Shown piece by piece: positions 31,839-40,939 of a stretch of 64,000 nt of DNA. Origin of the DNA: Accumulibacter sp. (lineage in GTDB: Bacteria; Pseudomonadota; Gammaproteobacteria; Burkholderiales; Rhodocyclaceae); the NCBI RefSeq assembly GCF_023806565.1, contig NZ_JAMTDV010000066.1, positions 78,095 through 142,094 of the forward strand. Reading direction: 5' to 3'. Every line of letters begins with the position of its first letter. Position 1 is the first letter of the stretch. The translations under genes were made by a program, and so were the position numbers. Under the pieces are notes generated by a model. The model ran no database searches. It was not told the DNA's origin and saw only the letters and a list, made by a program, of their open reading frames with translations.

Positions 31839-32291
31839 ATGGCTGTCCTACGCGATCGACCCTACGTCCAGTTCAACTTTCACGTCAACCTCGGCGACGG
31901 CGTCACCAACACGCCGCAAGCCGGCTTCCAGGAAATCAGCGGCATCGGAATGGAGGTCACCATCACCGAGTACCGCCCCGGCAACTATGCCTTCAACAAC
32001 GTCATCAAGACCGCCGGTCTCAACAAGGCCACCGACGTCACCATGAAACGCGGCGTGATCGGCTCGCTCGACCTCTACAAATGGCTCGACGACGTGCGCA
32101 ACGGTGCCAACAGTGGCCTGCGCACGGTCACCATCGACCTCAAGAGCGAGGACCGCAGCACCACTGTCCAGAGCTGGCGGCTGATCAATGCCCGGATCAT
32201 GAAACATCAGAGCGGTCCGCTGAGCGCCAAGGGTACCGACGTCGCGATGGAGGAGCTGACGCTCTCCTACGAGCGGCTCGAGATGGAGTAA
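31839..32291 (+). CDS. eCIS inner tube protein 1 (gp19/Hcp-like)
   Basis: A 150-aa tube subunit. It has FNFHVNLGDGVTNTPQAGFQ, the EISGIGMEVTITEYRPGN block, LKRG-type KRGVIGSLDLYKWLDDVRNG and the end ELTLSYERLEME. Order and size match Afp1/Pvc1 and T4 gp19-family tubes. It lies 34 bases after the sheath and 4 bases before the second sheath. It is expected to stack as hexamers that carry the effector. Confidence 0.95.
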   Translation: MAVLRDRPYVQFNFHVNLGDGVTNTPQAGFQEISGIGMEVTITEYRPGNYAFNNVIKTAGLNKATDVTMKRGVIGSLDLYKWLDDVRNGANSGLRTVTIDLKSEDRSTTVQSWRLINARIMKHQSGPLSAKGTDVAMEELTLSYERLEME

Positions 32292-32295
32292 GGGC

Positions 32296-35025
32296 ATGCG
32301 CCTGCTGCCCGGCATTCGCATCGTCGATGTGCCGCCACCTCCGGGGGACGGCCTGCCGGTGATGGATGTTCCCGTCTTCGTCGGCTTCGCCGAACGCGGG
32401 CCGCTCGACCGTCCGGTGGCGATCGAAGACCCGGTGCAATACGCTGCCGTTTTCGGCGGGATCGTCGATCTGGTGCCGCGCCCACGTTCGCAACTCGACG
32501 ATCAAGGGGTATCGGCGACGCCGCGGATGCTGCGCGCACACCTGCCGGCTGCGGTCGCCAGCTTCCTCGCCGGCGGCGGTCGCCGCTGCTACGTGATCCG
32601 CGTCGCCGACCGCCAGCAGGCTTCGACGGCGCTGTTCCCGGTCGCCGGCTTGCGGCTGGCGACGTTCAACCGGGAGACCCATCCGTGGCGCTGGCAGCTC
32701 TCGGCGTGGGACTTCCGGTTGCAGGCCGCGAGTCCTGGCGCCTGGGCCGACCGCCATGAACTCGCCGTGCGCGTGCGCGGCGAGGCGCTGCACTCCGATG
32801 ATCGGGTGGCCCGTGGCGACGTGCTGCGCGTCCGCCGGCCCGACGCCGAGCAGTACGTCGGCTGGTTGCGTGCCGACCGACCTGGCCTGCTTGCCGAAAT
32901 CCTTGCCGCCGCCGATCCGCTGGCCTGGTTGTGGACGCCGGCGCTTGGCGACGAAGCACCCGGAGAATCACCGCCAGCCCCCACTGCCGGTTTCGACGAC
33001 CCACTGGCTGCCGCAGACTCGCCGCCTTCGCCGCTGCTCGCCTCGCCACCGGGAACCGTCGATGCGGACGGCTGGCTGGTCGAACGCGTGACGGTAGACC
33101 TCGCCCTGCGTCACCCGACGGCAGGCGAAATCCGTCGTGAGAATTGCGGACTGTCCGCCGGCGCAGCGAACCTGCCATGGTTCGAAGCCGACGCGGAGGG
33201 CCGTTACGACGCCGGCGAAGAGCTGCCGGGCGCTTCCTGGCCACTCGCCGGCGTGCCCGCCTCGGCTCTCGCCGAACTCGCCTGCAGCCCGGACGGCGTA
33301 CATCCGCTCGTTCCCGAATCGGACGACTGGATGCTGCTGCCGGTCGCCACCGACGCCTACTTCGGGCCCTGGCGCGCAGCTCTCGGCGATGGCCGCGATG
33401 CGCTGAGCCGCAATGGGCTTGCGCGCTATGCGTCGGATCTGTTCGTCGATCCCGCCTGGAGCGAGCGCCTGCGCCGCGACGAGCTGTTGCGCTGGGCAAA
33501 CGAGATCCGCTTCTTCGCCACCGCCCCGCGCCGGCTGCGCGGGCTGCATGGCGCCCTCGGGCGCGACGACGCGGTCAGTCGCGACGCCACCTGGATCGCC
33601 GTTCCGGACGCCGTGCATCCGGGCTGGATGCGCGCACCCGACCCCGCGCCGCACGACGGCGAACTGCTGTCGACTTCCGACGAACCCTGCACCTGCGTGC
33701 CGGCCACCGCCTTCGACGGCTGCCTGCCACCGCCGCCGCGAATTCCTCGCCCGCCGCGCTTCGACCTAGCGGCGCTGCGCGTGCCGGCGGACGGCGCAAC
33801 GGCTGCCACTGCGGTTGCTCCCGCCGATCGCGAATGGCTGATCTTCGCCGACGATACCGCTTCGCCACCAGGTGCCGAGCCAATTTCGTTCGAGGTGCAG
33901 ATTGCGCAGCAGCCCGACTTTTCCGACCAGCGACCACTTCCGGCCGTTGCCGGAAGCGCGGACAGCAGCGCGCAGTGGTTTCCGCCGCCGGCGCAGGCAA
34001 GCTGTGCGCAGCCGCCGACCACCCCCGGACCGCGGCACTTTGCGCCGGTGCGCTACGCGCTGCGACTCGCGGCCGGTCTCCATTTCCTGCGCGCACGCAC
34101 CTGGCGCAGCGGACGCTACAGCGAATGGTCGGCAACGGTCGAGGTACTGGCCCGTTCCGGCGACTGGCAACTGAACCCCGACCAGAACTCGGGCAATGCC
34201 GCCGTCGCCTATAGGGTGCACTGCGCATTGCTCGATCTGTGCGCCGCCAGCCGCGAGCACTTCGCGCTGCTGTCGGTGCCCGAGCGCTGGGACGCGGCCC
34301 GCCTGACTGCCCACACGACAGCCCTGCGCCAGCGTGCGGCGGCCGACATCGAAGCCTCGCAGGCGACCAGTTTCGCCGCCCTGCATCATCCCTGGCTGCT
34401 GCGCCGGGAAGCGGCCAGCGATGGCAGCGATTCCCCCGCGGCGCTCGCCGGCGAACTGCACGCGCATCCACCGGAGGGCGCGGTACTTGGTGTGTACGCG
34501 CAGCGCAGCCGCAAGCGCGGCGCCTGGGCCGCCGCCGGGCTCGATCCGCTTGCCGAGGCAGTCGCGCTGGTCGGGATGATCGACGCCGAAGGCATCGAGA
34601 GCGCCGGCGTCAATCCGATCGAAATGCGTCCGGGCGGCATCAGCGCCACGCGCGCGGCGACGCTGTGGAACGTCGACCCGGATTGGCAAGCAATCGGCGT
34701 GCGTCGCCTGTTCATCCTGTTGCGCAGACTGGCGCGGCGCGAGGGCGAACGCTATACGTTCGAGCCCAACGACCTGACCCTGCGACGCAGCCTGGAGCGC
34801 TGTTTCGACACGCTGCTGCAGCAACTGATGCAGCGCGGTGCGTTCTCCGGCGCCAGGGCCAGCGACTCGTACCTGCTGCGCACCGCCAGCGGGGTCCGTG
34901 CCAGCGAAGAAATCGAACGCGGCGAGTGCAGCCTGGAAATCCGCGTCGCCCCCTCGCGGCCTTTGCGCTTCCTGACGCTGCGTGTTCTGCGTAGCGGCGA
35001 GCAAATGATTCTCGAGGAGAGGTAA
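32296..35025 (+). CDS. eCIS sheath-like protein 2 with large insertion
   Basis: A 909-aa protein. Residues about 1-90 match the sheath N-terminus (MRLLPGIRIVDVPPPP, VPVFVGFAERGPLDRPVAIE). Residues about 750-909 match the sheath C-terminal domain (GVNPIEMRPGGISATRAATL, WQAIGVRRLFILLRRLARRE, then RPLRFLTLRVLRSGE). Between them lies an insertion of about 600 residues. This includes a cysteine-containing region (PCTCVPA) and an Fn3/Ig-like module near 500-615 (FLRARTWRSGRYSEW). It probably makes a specialised sheath ring, such as the first ring on the baseplate, with surface-exposed decoration. Confidence 0.82.
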   Translation: MRLLPGIRIVDVPPPPGDGLPVMDVPVFVGFAERGPLDRPVAIEDPVQYAAVFGGIVDLVPRPRSQLDDQGVSATPRMLRAHLPAAVASFLAGGGRRCYVIRVADRQQASTALFPVAGLRLATFNRETHPWRWQLSAWDFRLQAASPGAWADRHELAVRVRGEALHSDDRVARGDVLRVRRPDAEQYVGWLRADRPGLLAEILAAADPLAWLWTPALGDEAPGESPPAPTAGFDDPLAAADSPPSPLLASPPGTVDADGWLVERVTVDLALRHPTAGEIRRENCGLSAGAANLPWFEADAEGRYDAGEELPGASWPLAGVPASALAELACSPDGVHPLVPESDDWMLLPVATDAYFGPWRAALGDGRDALSRNGLARYASDLFVDPAWSERLRRDELLRWANEIRFFATAPRRLRGLHGALGRDDAVSRDATWIAVPDAVHPGWMRAPDPAPHDGELLSTSDEPCTCVPATAFDGCLPPPPRIPRPPRFDLAALRVPADGATAATAVAPADREWLIFADDTASPPGAEPISFEVQIAQQPDFSDQRPLPAVAGSADSSAQWFPPPAQASCAQPPTTPGPRHFAPVRYALRLAAGLHFLRARTWRSGRYSEWSATVEVLARSGDWQLNPDQNSGNAAVAYRVHCALLDLCAASREHFALLSVPERWDAARLTAHTTALRQRAAADIEASQATSFAALHHPWLLRREAASDGSDSPAALAGELHAHPPEGAVLGVYAQRSRKRGAWAAAGLDPLAEAVALVGMIDAEGIESAGVNPIEMRPGGISATRAATLWNVDPDWQAIGVRRLFILLRRLARREGERYTFEPNDLTLRRSLERCFDTLLQQLMQRGAFSGARASDSYLLRTASGVRASEEIERGECSLEIRVAPSRPLRFLTLRVLRSGEQMILEER

Positions 35026-35029
35026 GCCG

Positions 35030-35527
35030 ATGGTCGGCCCCGCAAGCACGGACAATGGCGAACAGGAGCGCCGCAAATGGCAACCGTTCCCGGCGTTCAA
35101 TTTCCTGGTCGAAATCGTTCCCGACGGCGCCAGCAAGCCACTTGCCGGCGGTGCTTTCTCGGACTGCGACGGCATCGAAATCTCCCAGGAAGTGAAGACG
35201 CTGCGCGAAGGCGGCAACCCCAACCGGGTGCATCGGCTGGCCGGGCCGGTGAGCTTTGGCCAACTGACGCTGAAGCGCGGCGTCACGCATGGCTTCGAGC
35301 TGTGGCAGTGGTTTTCGGACAGCCTCGCCAACCCCGCCCTGCGCGCCGGCGTGACGATCAGCGTGCTGCGTCACGACCGCAGCGAATGGGGCCGCTTCAT
35401 CCTCAGCCGCTGCCTGCCGATCAAGCTCAAGGCGCCGACGCTCAACGCGCGCGAAGGCAGCGTCGCCGTTGAGGAAATGCAGCTCGCCTACGAAACGTTC
35501 CGCTGGGAGGACAAGAGCGATGCCTGA
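35030..35527 (+). CDS. eCIS inner tube protein 2 (Afp5-like)
   Basis: A 165-aa tube-family protein with FPAFNFLVEIVPDGASKPLA, FSDCDGIEISQEVKTLREGG and LTLKRGVTHGFELWQWFSDS. It is a diverged paralogue of the first tube protein and pairs with the second sheath, as Afp5 does in Afp. It probably forms the tube-initiation ring. Its end overlaps the next gene by 8 bases. Confidence 0.9.
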   Translation: MVGPASTDNGEQERRKWQPFPAFNFLVEIVPDGASKPLAGGAFSDCDGIEISQEVKTLREGGNPNRVHRLAGPVSFGQLTLKRGVTHGFELWQWFSDSLANPALRAGVTISVLRHDRSEWGRFILSRCLPIKLKAPTLNAREGSVAVEEMQLAYETFRWEDKSDA

Positions 35528-36431
35528 ACTGGACGTGCAGCACGCCCGCCTGATCGAGCTGCAGGACGATCTGAGCGACGTCAAATCCGGTGGCAAGGTG
35601 GTCGAGGTGCAGTTCAACCCCGAGTCGCTCAAGCTCACCTACGCGAACCAGATCCAGACGCAGCCGAATGGCTCGTCCAATTCGCGTCCGCCCACCGGCA
35701 ATCAGTCGCAGGGCACACCGGCACGCCAGTTCGTCGGCGCGGGAACGACCAAGCTGGCGGTGCAGTTGTGGTTCGACGTCAGCGCGGCCACTGCCGCGCC
35801 GTTCATGGTCGACGACGTCCGCAGAATCACCGCACAGGTGCTGTATTTCATGAAGCCGAAGCCGGCTGCGGCTGGCGCCAGGGACGCGGCGCAGCGGACA
35901 CCGCCCGGCGTGCGCTTCGCCTGGGGAAGCTTCCTGTTCGACGGCATCGTCGAATCGGTCGAGGAGAACGTCGAGTTCTTCTCCAATACCGGCAAGGCCC
36001 TGCGCGCCAGCATGACGCTCAATCTGATCCAGCAGGACATTCTGGTCCCCGACTTCAGCAGGCAGGGGGACGGCAAGGTGCCGGGCACGCGCCCGCTCTG
36101 GCCGGCGAGCTCGGGACAGTCGCTGCAGCAGAAGAGCCCGGCGCAGGCAGGGGGCGCAAGCGGAGCTTCGCCTGCCGGCAGCGGCGCCGGACTCGGTGCG
36201 AGTCTGAGCGCGGGTTTCAGTGCCGGCGTCGGCATCGGCAGCAGCGGCCTGAGCGCCGGCGTCAGCGCCGGAATCGGTCCGGGCGGCACGACCCCGGCCG
36301 GCGGTGCCGCTTTCCAGACCGGTGGCTGGCAGCAGGTGGCTCTGGCCAACGGCATCGAGAACCCGCGCGCCTTGGCGCCGGGCCAACTGATCGACCTGAG
36401 CGCAAGCAAGCCGCGTATCGTCACTGCCTGA
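35520..36431 (+). CDS. eCIS CIS-tube/LysM baseplate protein (Afp7-like)
   Basis: A 303-aa protein. The N-terminal CIS-tube domain (about 1-185) has KVVEVQFNPESLKLTYANQI, FVGAGTTKLAVQLWFDVSA and FDGIVESVEENVEFFS. A Gly/Ser/Ala-rich linker (about 205-260) follows, then a C-terminal LysM-like segment with WQQVALANGIENPRALAPGQ. This matches Afp7/Pvc7, which joins the tube to the hub. The ATG at 35520 overlaps the previous stop; upstream extension would run inside the tube gene. Confidence 0.88.
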   Translation: MPELDVQHARLIELQDDLSDVKSGGKVVEVQFNPESLKLTYANQIQTQPNGSSNSRPPTGNQSQGTPARQFVGAGTTKLAVQLWFDVSAATAAPFMVDDVRRITAQVLYFMKPKPAAAGARDAAQRTPPGVRFAWGSFLFDGIVESVEENVEFFSNTGKALRASMTLNLIQQDILVPDFSRQGDGKVPGTRPLWPASSGQSLQQKSPAQAGGASGASPAGSGAGLGASLSAGFSAGVGIGSSGLSAGVSAGIGPGGTTPAGGAAFQTGGWQQVALANGIENPRALAPGQLIDLSASKPRIVTA

Positions 36432-36441
36432 GGAGCCGAGC

Positions 36442-36618
36442 ATGGGAGTCGTCATCCAGGAATTCGAAGTCTCTCCCGCCGCCGCCCCGGCGCCGGCCGC
36501 ACCCGCCCCGACGCCCGAGGCCGGCGCGGCGAACCGGCAACCGAATCCGCATCCGGCCGACGCGCAGCGGCTCGCCGTCGAGCGCCGCGAACGCGCGCTG
36601 CGCCTCTTCGCCCACTGA
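36442..36618 (+). CDS. Small eCIS protein (58 aa)
   Basis: A 58-residue frame starting MGVVIQEFEVSPAAAPAPAA and ending in a charged helix, AVERRERALRLFAH. An AGGAG precedes the ATG by 7 bases. The Pro/Ala-rich middle separates a short N-terminal strand from the helix. Small proteins with a similar N-terminus and terminal ER-x-RL-x-AH sit at this place in other eCIS loci. It lies between the Afp7-like and Afp8-like genes; a small baseplate adaptor is plausible. Confidence 0.75.
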   Translation: MGVVIQEFEVSPAAAPAPAAPAPTPEAGAANRQPNPHPADAQRLAVERRERALRLFAH

Positions 36619-36647
36619 GATTCCGACCTCCAGCCGAAACAACGACG

Positions 36648-37718
36648 ATGCCCGAAGTCTCCGTCCCCCTGCAGAGTTCACGCCCCGTCATCGAGATCGA
36701 CGGCCAGTCTGCCGACGATCTGGCGGCTGCGCTGAACGAGCTCCGGATCGAGGAGCGCAGCGACGGACTCGCACACTGCGAACTGGCTTTCGGCAACTGG
36801 GGCCTGCGCAACGGGGTCAATGACTACACGCTGTTCACCCGCGACCGTCTCGAATTTGGCAAGCGGATCGAGATCAAGCTGACCGACCAGCGCATTTTTG
36901 CCGGCCGCATCATGGCCATCGCGGGACGCTTTCCGCATGGCGGCATCCCGGAAATCGTGGTGTTCGCCGATGACCGCCTGCAGGATCTCCGCATGCAGCG
37001 CCGCACCCGCTGCTTCGAGCAGCAGAGCGACGCCGACGTGGCGCGGACGATCGCCAGTGATCACGGCCTGCAGGCCGCGGTCGACCTGCCGGGACCGACG
37101 CACGCGGTGCTCGCCCAGGTCAACCAGAGCGACCTGGCCTTCCTGCGCGAGCGCGCTATCGCCGCTGGTGGCGAATTGTGGATCGAGAACGACACGCTCC
37201 ACCTGGCGACGCGCCCGGCACGCGCCGGCGGCACACCGGTCGCGCTGGCCTACGGCAGCAACCTGCTCGGCTTCGAAGTTCGCGCGGATCTCGCCCTGCA
37301 GCGCAGCCGACTCACCGTCAGCGGCTGGAACCCGAAGGACAAGCAGGCCATCAAGGAATCCGCGGAAGCCGCCGTGCTCGGCAGCGAACTCGACGGCGGC
37401 GAGAGCGGCGTCGCCTTGGTCGCGCGTGCCCTCGGCGAACGTGCCGACACCGTCGCCCACCTCAACCCGTCCGACGCCAGCGAAGCGCGGGCCATCGCCG
37501 AAAGCTGGTTGCGCCAGATCGGTCGGCGTTTCGTCGTCGGACGGGGCAAGGCGTCGCCCGATGCGCGCATCCGGCCCGGTGCAAAGGTCGACCTGTCCGG
37601 CCTCGGACCGCTGTTCAATGGCAAGTACACGGTCTGCGAGGTCTGCCATCGCTTCGACCTCGTCGAGGGCGCGCGCAGCGAGTTCACCGTCGAGCGCCCG
37701 GCGATCGGCCGTCCCTGA
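36648..37718 (+). CDS. eCIS baseplate hub protein (gpD/gp27-like, Afp8 N-part)
   Basis: A 356-aa late-control-D/gp27-type hub. It shows the double-barrel pattern: LRIEERSDGLAHCELAFGNW, FAGRIMAIAGRFPHGGIPEI, then SDLAFLRERAIAAGGELWIE and LTVSGWNPKDKQAIKE. The C-terminus PLFNGKYTVCEVCHRFDL is typical. Hub and spike are separate genes here, unlike fused VgrG proteins. It should form the central trimer on which the spike sits. Confidence 0.9.
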   Translation: MPEVSVPLQSSRPVIEIDGQSADDLAAALNELRIEERSDGLAHCELAFGNWGLRNGVNDYTLFTRDRLEFGKRIEIKLTDQRIFAGRIMAIAGRFPHGGIPEIVVFADDRLQDLRMQRRTRCFEQQSDADVARTIASDHGLQAAVDLPGPTHAVLAQVNQSDLAFLRERAIAAGGELWIENDTLHLATRPARAGGTPVALAYGSNLLGFEVRADLALQRSRLTVSGWNPKDKQAIKESAEAAVLGSELDGGESGVALVARALGERADTVAHLNPSDASEARAIAESWLRQIGRRFVVGRGKASPDARIRPGAKVDLSGLGPLFNGKYTVCEVCHRFDLVEGARSEFTVERPAIGRP

Positions 37719-37728
37719 AGGAACCCGC

Positions 37729-38439
37729 ATGTTCGACGCCACCCCCGCCGAAGCCCTCTACAGCGGTCGCCTGCCGGCCGGCTGGGGCGGCCGCTGGTAC
37801 GGCTGCTACCCGGCGACGGTGATCGACATCGTCGACCCCGACGGCGCCGGTCGGATCAAGGTCGCGCTGCCGTGGAGCCCGGACGGTGGCGGCGCCCGTT
37901 ACGAGGCCTGGGCGCGCCTGGCCACGCTGTTTGCCGGCAACGACCGCGGGAGCTGGTTCCTGCCCGAAGTCGGCGACGAGATGCTGGTCGTCTTCGAAGG
38001 CGGCGACGTCCGCCGACCTTTCGTCGTCGGCGCGCTGTGGAACGGTCAGGACCAGCCGCCGACCAGCGCCGAGCAGCGCAACGTCAAGAAGATCATCAAG
38101 AGTCGCAACGGTGTCGTGATCACCATCGAAGACCAGGACGGGCAGGAAAAGCTCAAGCTGGAAACGCCGGGCGGCTGCTCGGTGACGCTCAAGGACGGAC
38201 CCGGCTCGGTCGAAATCCAGGACAGCAACGGCAACAGCGTCAAGCTCGAATCCGCGGGCATCACGGTGACGGCCTCGGCGAAGGTCAGCGTCAATGCCAG
38301 CCAGGTGGAAGTATCGGCGGGAATGGTCTCGGTGAGCGCCGGCATGTCGCGTTTCTCGGGCGTCGTGCAGGCCGACACGGTGATCACCAACACGATCATC
38401 GCCGCCACCTACACGCCCGGCGCGGGGAACATCCTGTGA
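37729..38439 (+). CDS. eCIS spike protein (gp5/VgrG-like OB fold plus beta-helix)
   Basis: A 236-aa spike. The OB-fold region has IVDPDGAGRIKVALPWS, WARLATLFAGNDRGSWFLPE and GDEMLVVFEGGDVRRPFVVG, the gp5/VgrG signature. The C-terminal half is a regular beta-prism (VTLKDGPGSVEIQDSNGNSV, then alternating V/S strands). No lysozyme domain is present. I see no PAAR-type tip gene nearby. The ATG at 37729 lies 10 bases after the hub gene. Confidence 0.92.
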   Translation: MFDATPAEALYSGRLPAGWGGRWYGCYPATVIDIVDPDGAGRIKVALPWSPDGGGARYEAWARLATLFAGNDRGSWFLPEVGDEMLVVFEGGDVRRPFVVGALWNGQDQPPTSAEQRNVKKIIKSRNGVVITIEDQDGQEKLKLETPGGCSVTLKDGPGSVEIQDSNGNSVKLESAGITVTASAKVSVNASQVEVSAGMVSVSAGMSRFSGVVQADTVITNTIIAATYTPGAGNIL

Positions 38440-40538
38440 GCACCCGGCACGTCCTGCGCTGGGTCGGCGCCGAAGCCTTCGTCGCCCACGACATCCGTCC
38501 GGGGCCTGCACTGCTCCGCTTCGACGGCGACGACTTCATGGAGCGGATGCTGGCGACGCTCGCCGACCGACCGCAGGATCTGCCCGATCTGGTCGCCAAG
38601 AGCGAGAGCTGGCAAAAACTCGGCCCGGCGACGCCAACACCGCCGTCGCTGCAAGCGACCGAGAAACCCTATTCGCGGCCGGCGCGTGCCTTGGTCCGCG
38701 CGCGCGAATTGCTCGGCTTCAAGCGCCGTGATCCGAAGAACGCAGCACAAAGCCCCTTGAGCGACCGGCAGGCGCTGCTCGCGGCAGTGAAGCCGACGGC
38801 CAAACCGCTCAAGCTCTTCCAGCCGGTACACAAGCGCTACTATCTGGCAGCCGCACATCTCGTCTGCGAACTGCCCGGCCTGCCGCCGCGCGTCACCGCT
38901 GCCGGCGACAAGAGCGGCTTCGTCATCCGCCGGCTGGTCGGCAGCGGCGCGCGCGAGCACGGCTTCGTCAAGGACGCCGACGGACAGGCCGCCTGGGTCG
39001 ACGCCGGCGACCATCCCGAGGCCGACACGGTAGCGGGAGAAGAACTGCTGCCGGTCTTCCCGATGAGCTACACACCGCCCGGCGGGCCCGCGCGCAATCT
39101 GCTCGCCGGCCTGATCCCGGTGGCCCGCCACGACGATTACCGCTTTGCCCGCCGCCAGGGATCTGCGCCACCACCCGGTCGCAGCGGCGAGTGGTCGGCG
39201 GTCGACGACGTCAAGGCGCTGGCGCGCATGAAGGTCATCGCTCCCTGGCAGGGTTTGATCGAACGCGCCTACCAGAGCGGCGGCACGAGCCAGGGTCTGA
39301 CCAGAAATACGCCCTGGGACGGCAAGACGCCACCCACCGCCGCCACCGGCGCCAACCTGCAGGCGCTCAACAACCAGCTCGTCGAAGCTTCCTGGCGCCA
39401 ACTGCAGGAGATTCGCGAATTCCTGCTGGCCACGTTCAAGGACCTCAAGGCAGCGATGCTCGCCTCGGGCCAGACCGGGCGCAGCGACCGCCCGGCGCTG
39501 CAGGCGCTGCTCGACCTTCTGGGTCAGCCCACCTGGAGCGCGCCCGCTGCCGGAACACCGGCGGACGACCAGCCGCAACTCAGCGCCGACGTGCTCGGTT
39601 TGGCCGACCCCTATAAGTACGCCTCGTTGCTCGCCGCGCTTTCTGCCATCGACGACACCACCTCGGCAACTCTCGACGGCATGAACAACGCTTTCCCGCA
39701 GGGAGTCGACTGGCCCGGCTGGGCGTTCCCTCTCGCCGTGCTGCTCGGCGGCTCGGACAATGACAGCGAGCTCGACGCGCGCGGCAACGTCGTGCTGAAA
39801 CCCGTCCCGCGCATCGGCGGACCGTTCCGTTCGTGGCCCGGCTTCGTCTCCGGCCCGGCGACCGAAGGTCATCAGGACGCTGACAACCGCCGCCTCGAAC
39901 TCCTGTACGACAGGCTCGCCGCCGCCATCGTCGAAGCGGACAAGACCGCTGCACTCAATGCCAGCGCCCAGGCGCCGGTGGCTGCACGTCTGGCCAGCGA
40001 ACTCGAAGCCAGCCTAAAGGACGACCCCGGCCCGCCGCGCTACGTCGTGCGCTTCGTGCACCGCCGCTGCGACTGCGGCCCGCTGCATCCACCGGTCATT
40101 TCTGCGCCGTCGGAGGCCTTCGAGCTGGCCGGCTTCTTCGATCCCGAGGCGCCGCTGCGGCCGATCCGCATCGCGCTGCCTTTCGACACCACTCCCGGCG
40201 GCCTGCGCAAGTTCGGCAAGAACAGCGCCTTCATCCTGTCCGACGTCCTCTGCGGCCAGATGAAGCGCGTGCGGCGGCTCGGTTTCGCCGACCTCGTGCT
40301 GTCGGTCCTGCCCTGGCCTTTCCACAAGGACCTCGACGTCGGCGCCATGGGCCCCTGTGGCGGTAGCGACGTCAACGCCCGTTTCGGCACGATCTGCTCG
40401 CTGTCGATCCCGATCATCACCATCGTCGCCTTCATCCTGCTGATCGTCATCGCGACGCTGCTCGACCTGATTTTCCGCTGGCTGCCCTTCCTGATCGCCT
40501 GCTTCCCGGTGCCGGGATTGAAAGGAAAAGACAAATGA
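38436..40538 (+). CDS. eCIS-associated protein with hydrophobic C-terminal tail
   Basis: A 700-aa protein with no named domain. The N-terminus RHVLRWVGAEAFVAHDIRPG and the block HKRYYLAAAHLVCELPGLP recur in eCIS clusters of several phyla, as far as I recognise. A long charged middle is followed by VVRFVHRRCDCGPLHPPVIS. The end carries a 30-residue hydrophobic stretch (IPIITIVAFILLIVIATLLD, then LPFLIACFPV), so the protein could insert into a membrane. Its GTG overlaps the spike stop and its TGA overlaps the gp25 start. Position inside the baseplate block suggests a baseplate-linked protein. Confidence 0.7.
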   Translation: MSTRHVLRWVGAEAFVAHDIRPGPALLRFDGDDFMERMLATLADRPQDLPDLVAKSESWQKLGPATPTPPSLQATEKPYSRPARALVRARELLGFKRRDPKNAAQSPLSDRQALLAAVKPTAKPLKLFQPVHKRYYLAAAHLVCELPGLPPRVTAAGDKSGFVIRRLVGSGAREHGFVKDADGQAAWVDAGDHPEADTVAGEELLPVFPMSYTPPGGPARNLLAGLIPVARHDDYRFARRQGSAPPPGRSGEWSAVDDVKALARMKVIAPWQGLIERAYQSGGTSQGLTRNTPWDGKTPPTAATGANLQALNNQLVEASWRQLQEIREFLLATFKDLKAAMLASGQTGRSDRPALQALLDLLGQPTWSAPAAGTPADDQPQLSADVLGLADPYKYASLLAALSAIDDTTSATLDGMNNAFPQGVDWPGWAFPLAVLLGGSDNDSELDARGNVVLKPVPRIGGPFRSWPGFVSGPATEGHQDADNRRLELLYDRLAAAIVEADKTAALNASAQAPVAARLASELEASLKDDPGPPRYVVRFVHRRCDCGPLHPPVISAPSEAFELAGFFDPEAPLRPIRIALPFDTTPGGLRKFGKNSAFILSDVLCGQMKRVRRLGFADLVLSVLPWPFHKDLDVGAMGPCGGSDVNARFGTICSLSIPIITIVAFILLIVIATLLDLIFRWLPFLIACFPVPGLKGKDK

Positions 40539-40930
40539 ACGAAGCCGATCTCTACGGACGCGGCCTCGCCTTCCCGATTCGTGTCGGCAGCGATGGGCGG
40601 CTGGCCTGGTCGGCCGGCGAAGCCAACGTGCGCGAGTCGCTGCGGCTGGTATTGCTCACCGGGCAGGGCGAACGTCTGCGCCGACCCGACTTCGGTGCCG
40701 GCCTCGAGCGCTTCCTGTTCGAACCGAATACCCCCGCCACCTGGCGCGCCATCGAGGAACGCATCCGCAAGAGCCTCGAACGCTGGGAAACGCGCCTGCG
40801 CGTGGAGAGCGTCGAGGTGGCAGCCGATCCGGACAATCCCGAAGCCGCACTCGCCACCCTTGCCTTCACCCTGATCGCCAGCGGCGAAGCCGGACGCAGC
40901 ACGCTGACCATTCCCGTGCAGGGACGCTAG
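40535..40930 (+). CDS. eCIS baseplate wedge protein (gpW/gp25 family, Afp9-like)
   Basis: A 131-aa gp25-type protein. It has LAFPIRVGSDGRLAWSAGEA, VRESLRLVLLTGQGERLRRP, FGAGLERFLFEPN and IRKSLERWETRLRVESVEV, the canonical order of the family. It initiates sheath assembly on the baseplate. Overlaps the previous gene (ATGA). Confidence 0.95.
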   Translation: MNEADLYGRGLAFPIRVGSDGRLAWSAGEANVRESLRLVLLTGQGERLRRPDFGAGLERFLFEPNTPATWRAIEERIRKSLERWETRLRVESVEVAADPDNPEAALATLAFTLIASGEAGRSTLTIPVQGR

Positions 40931-40939
40931 GAGTCCGCC

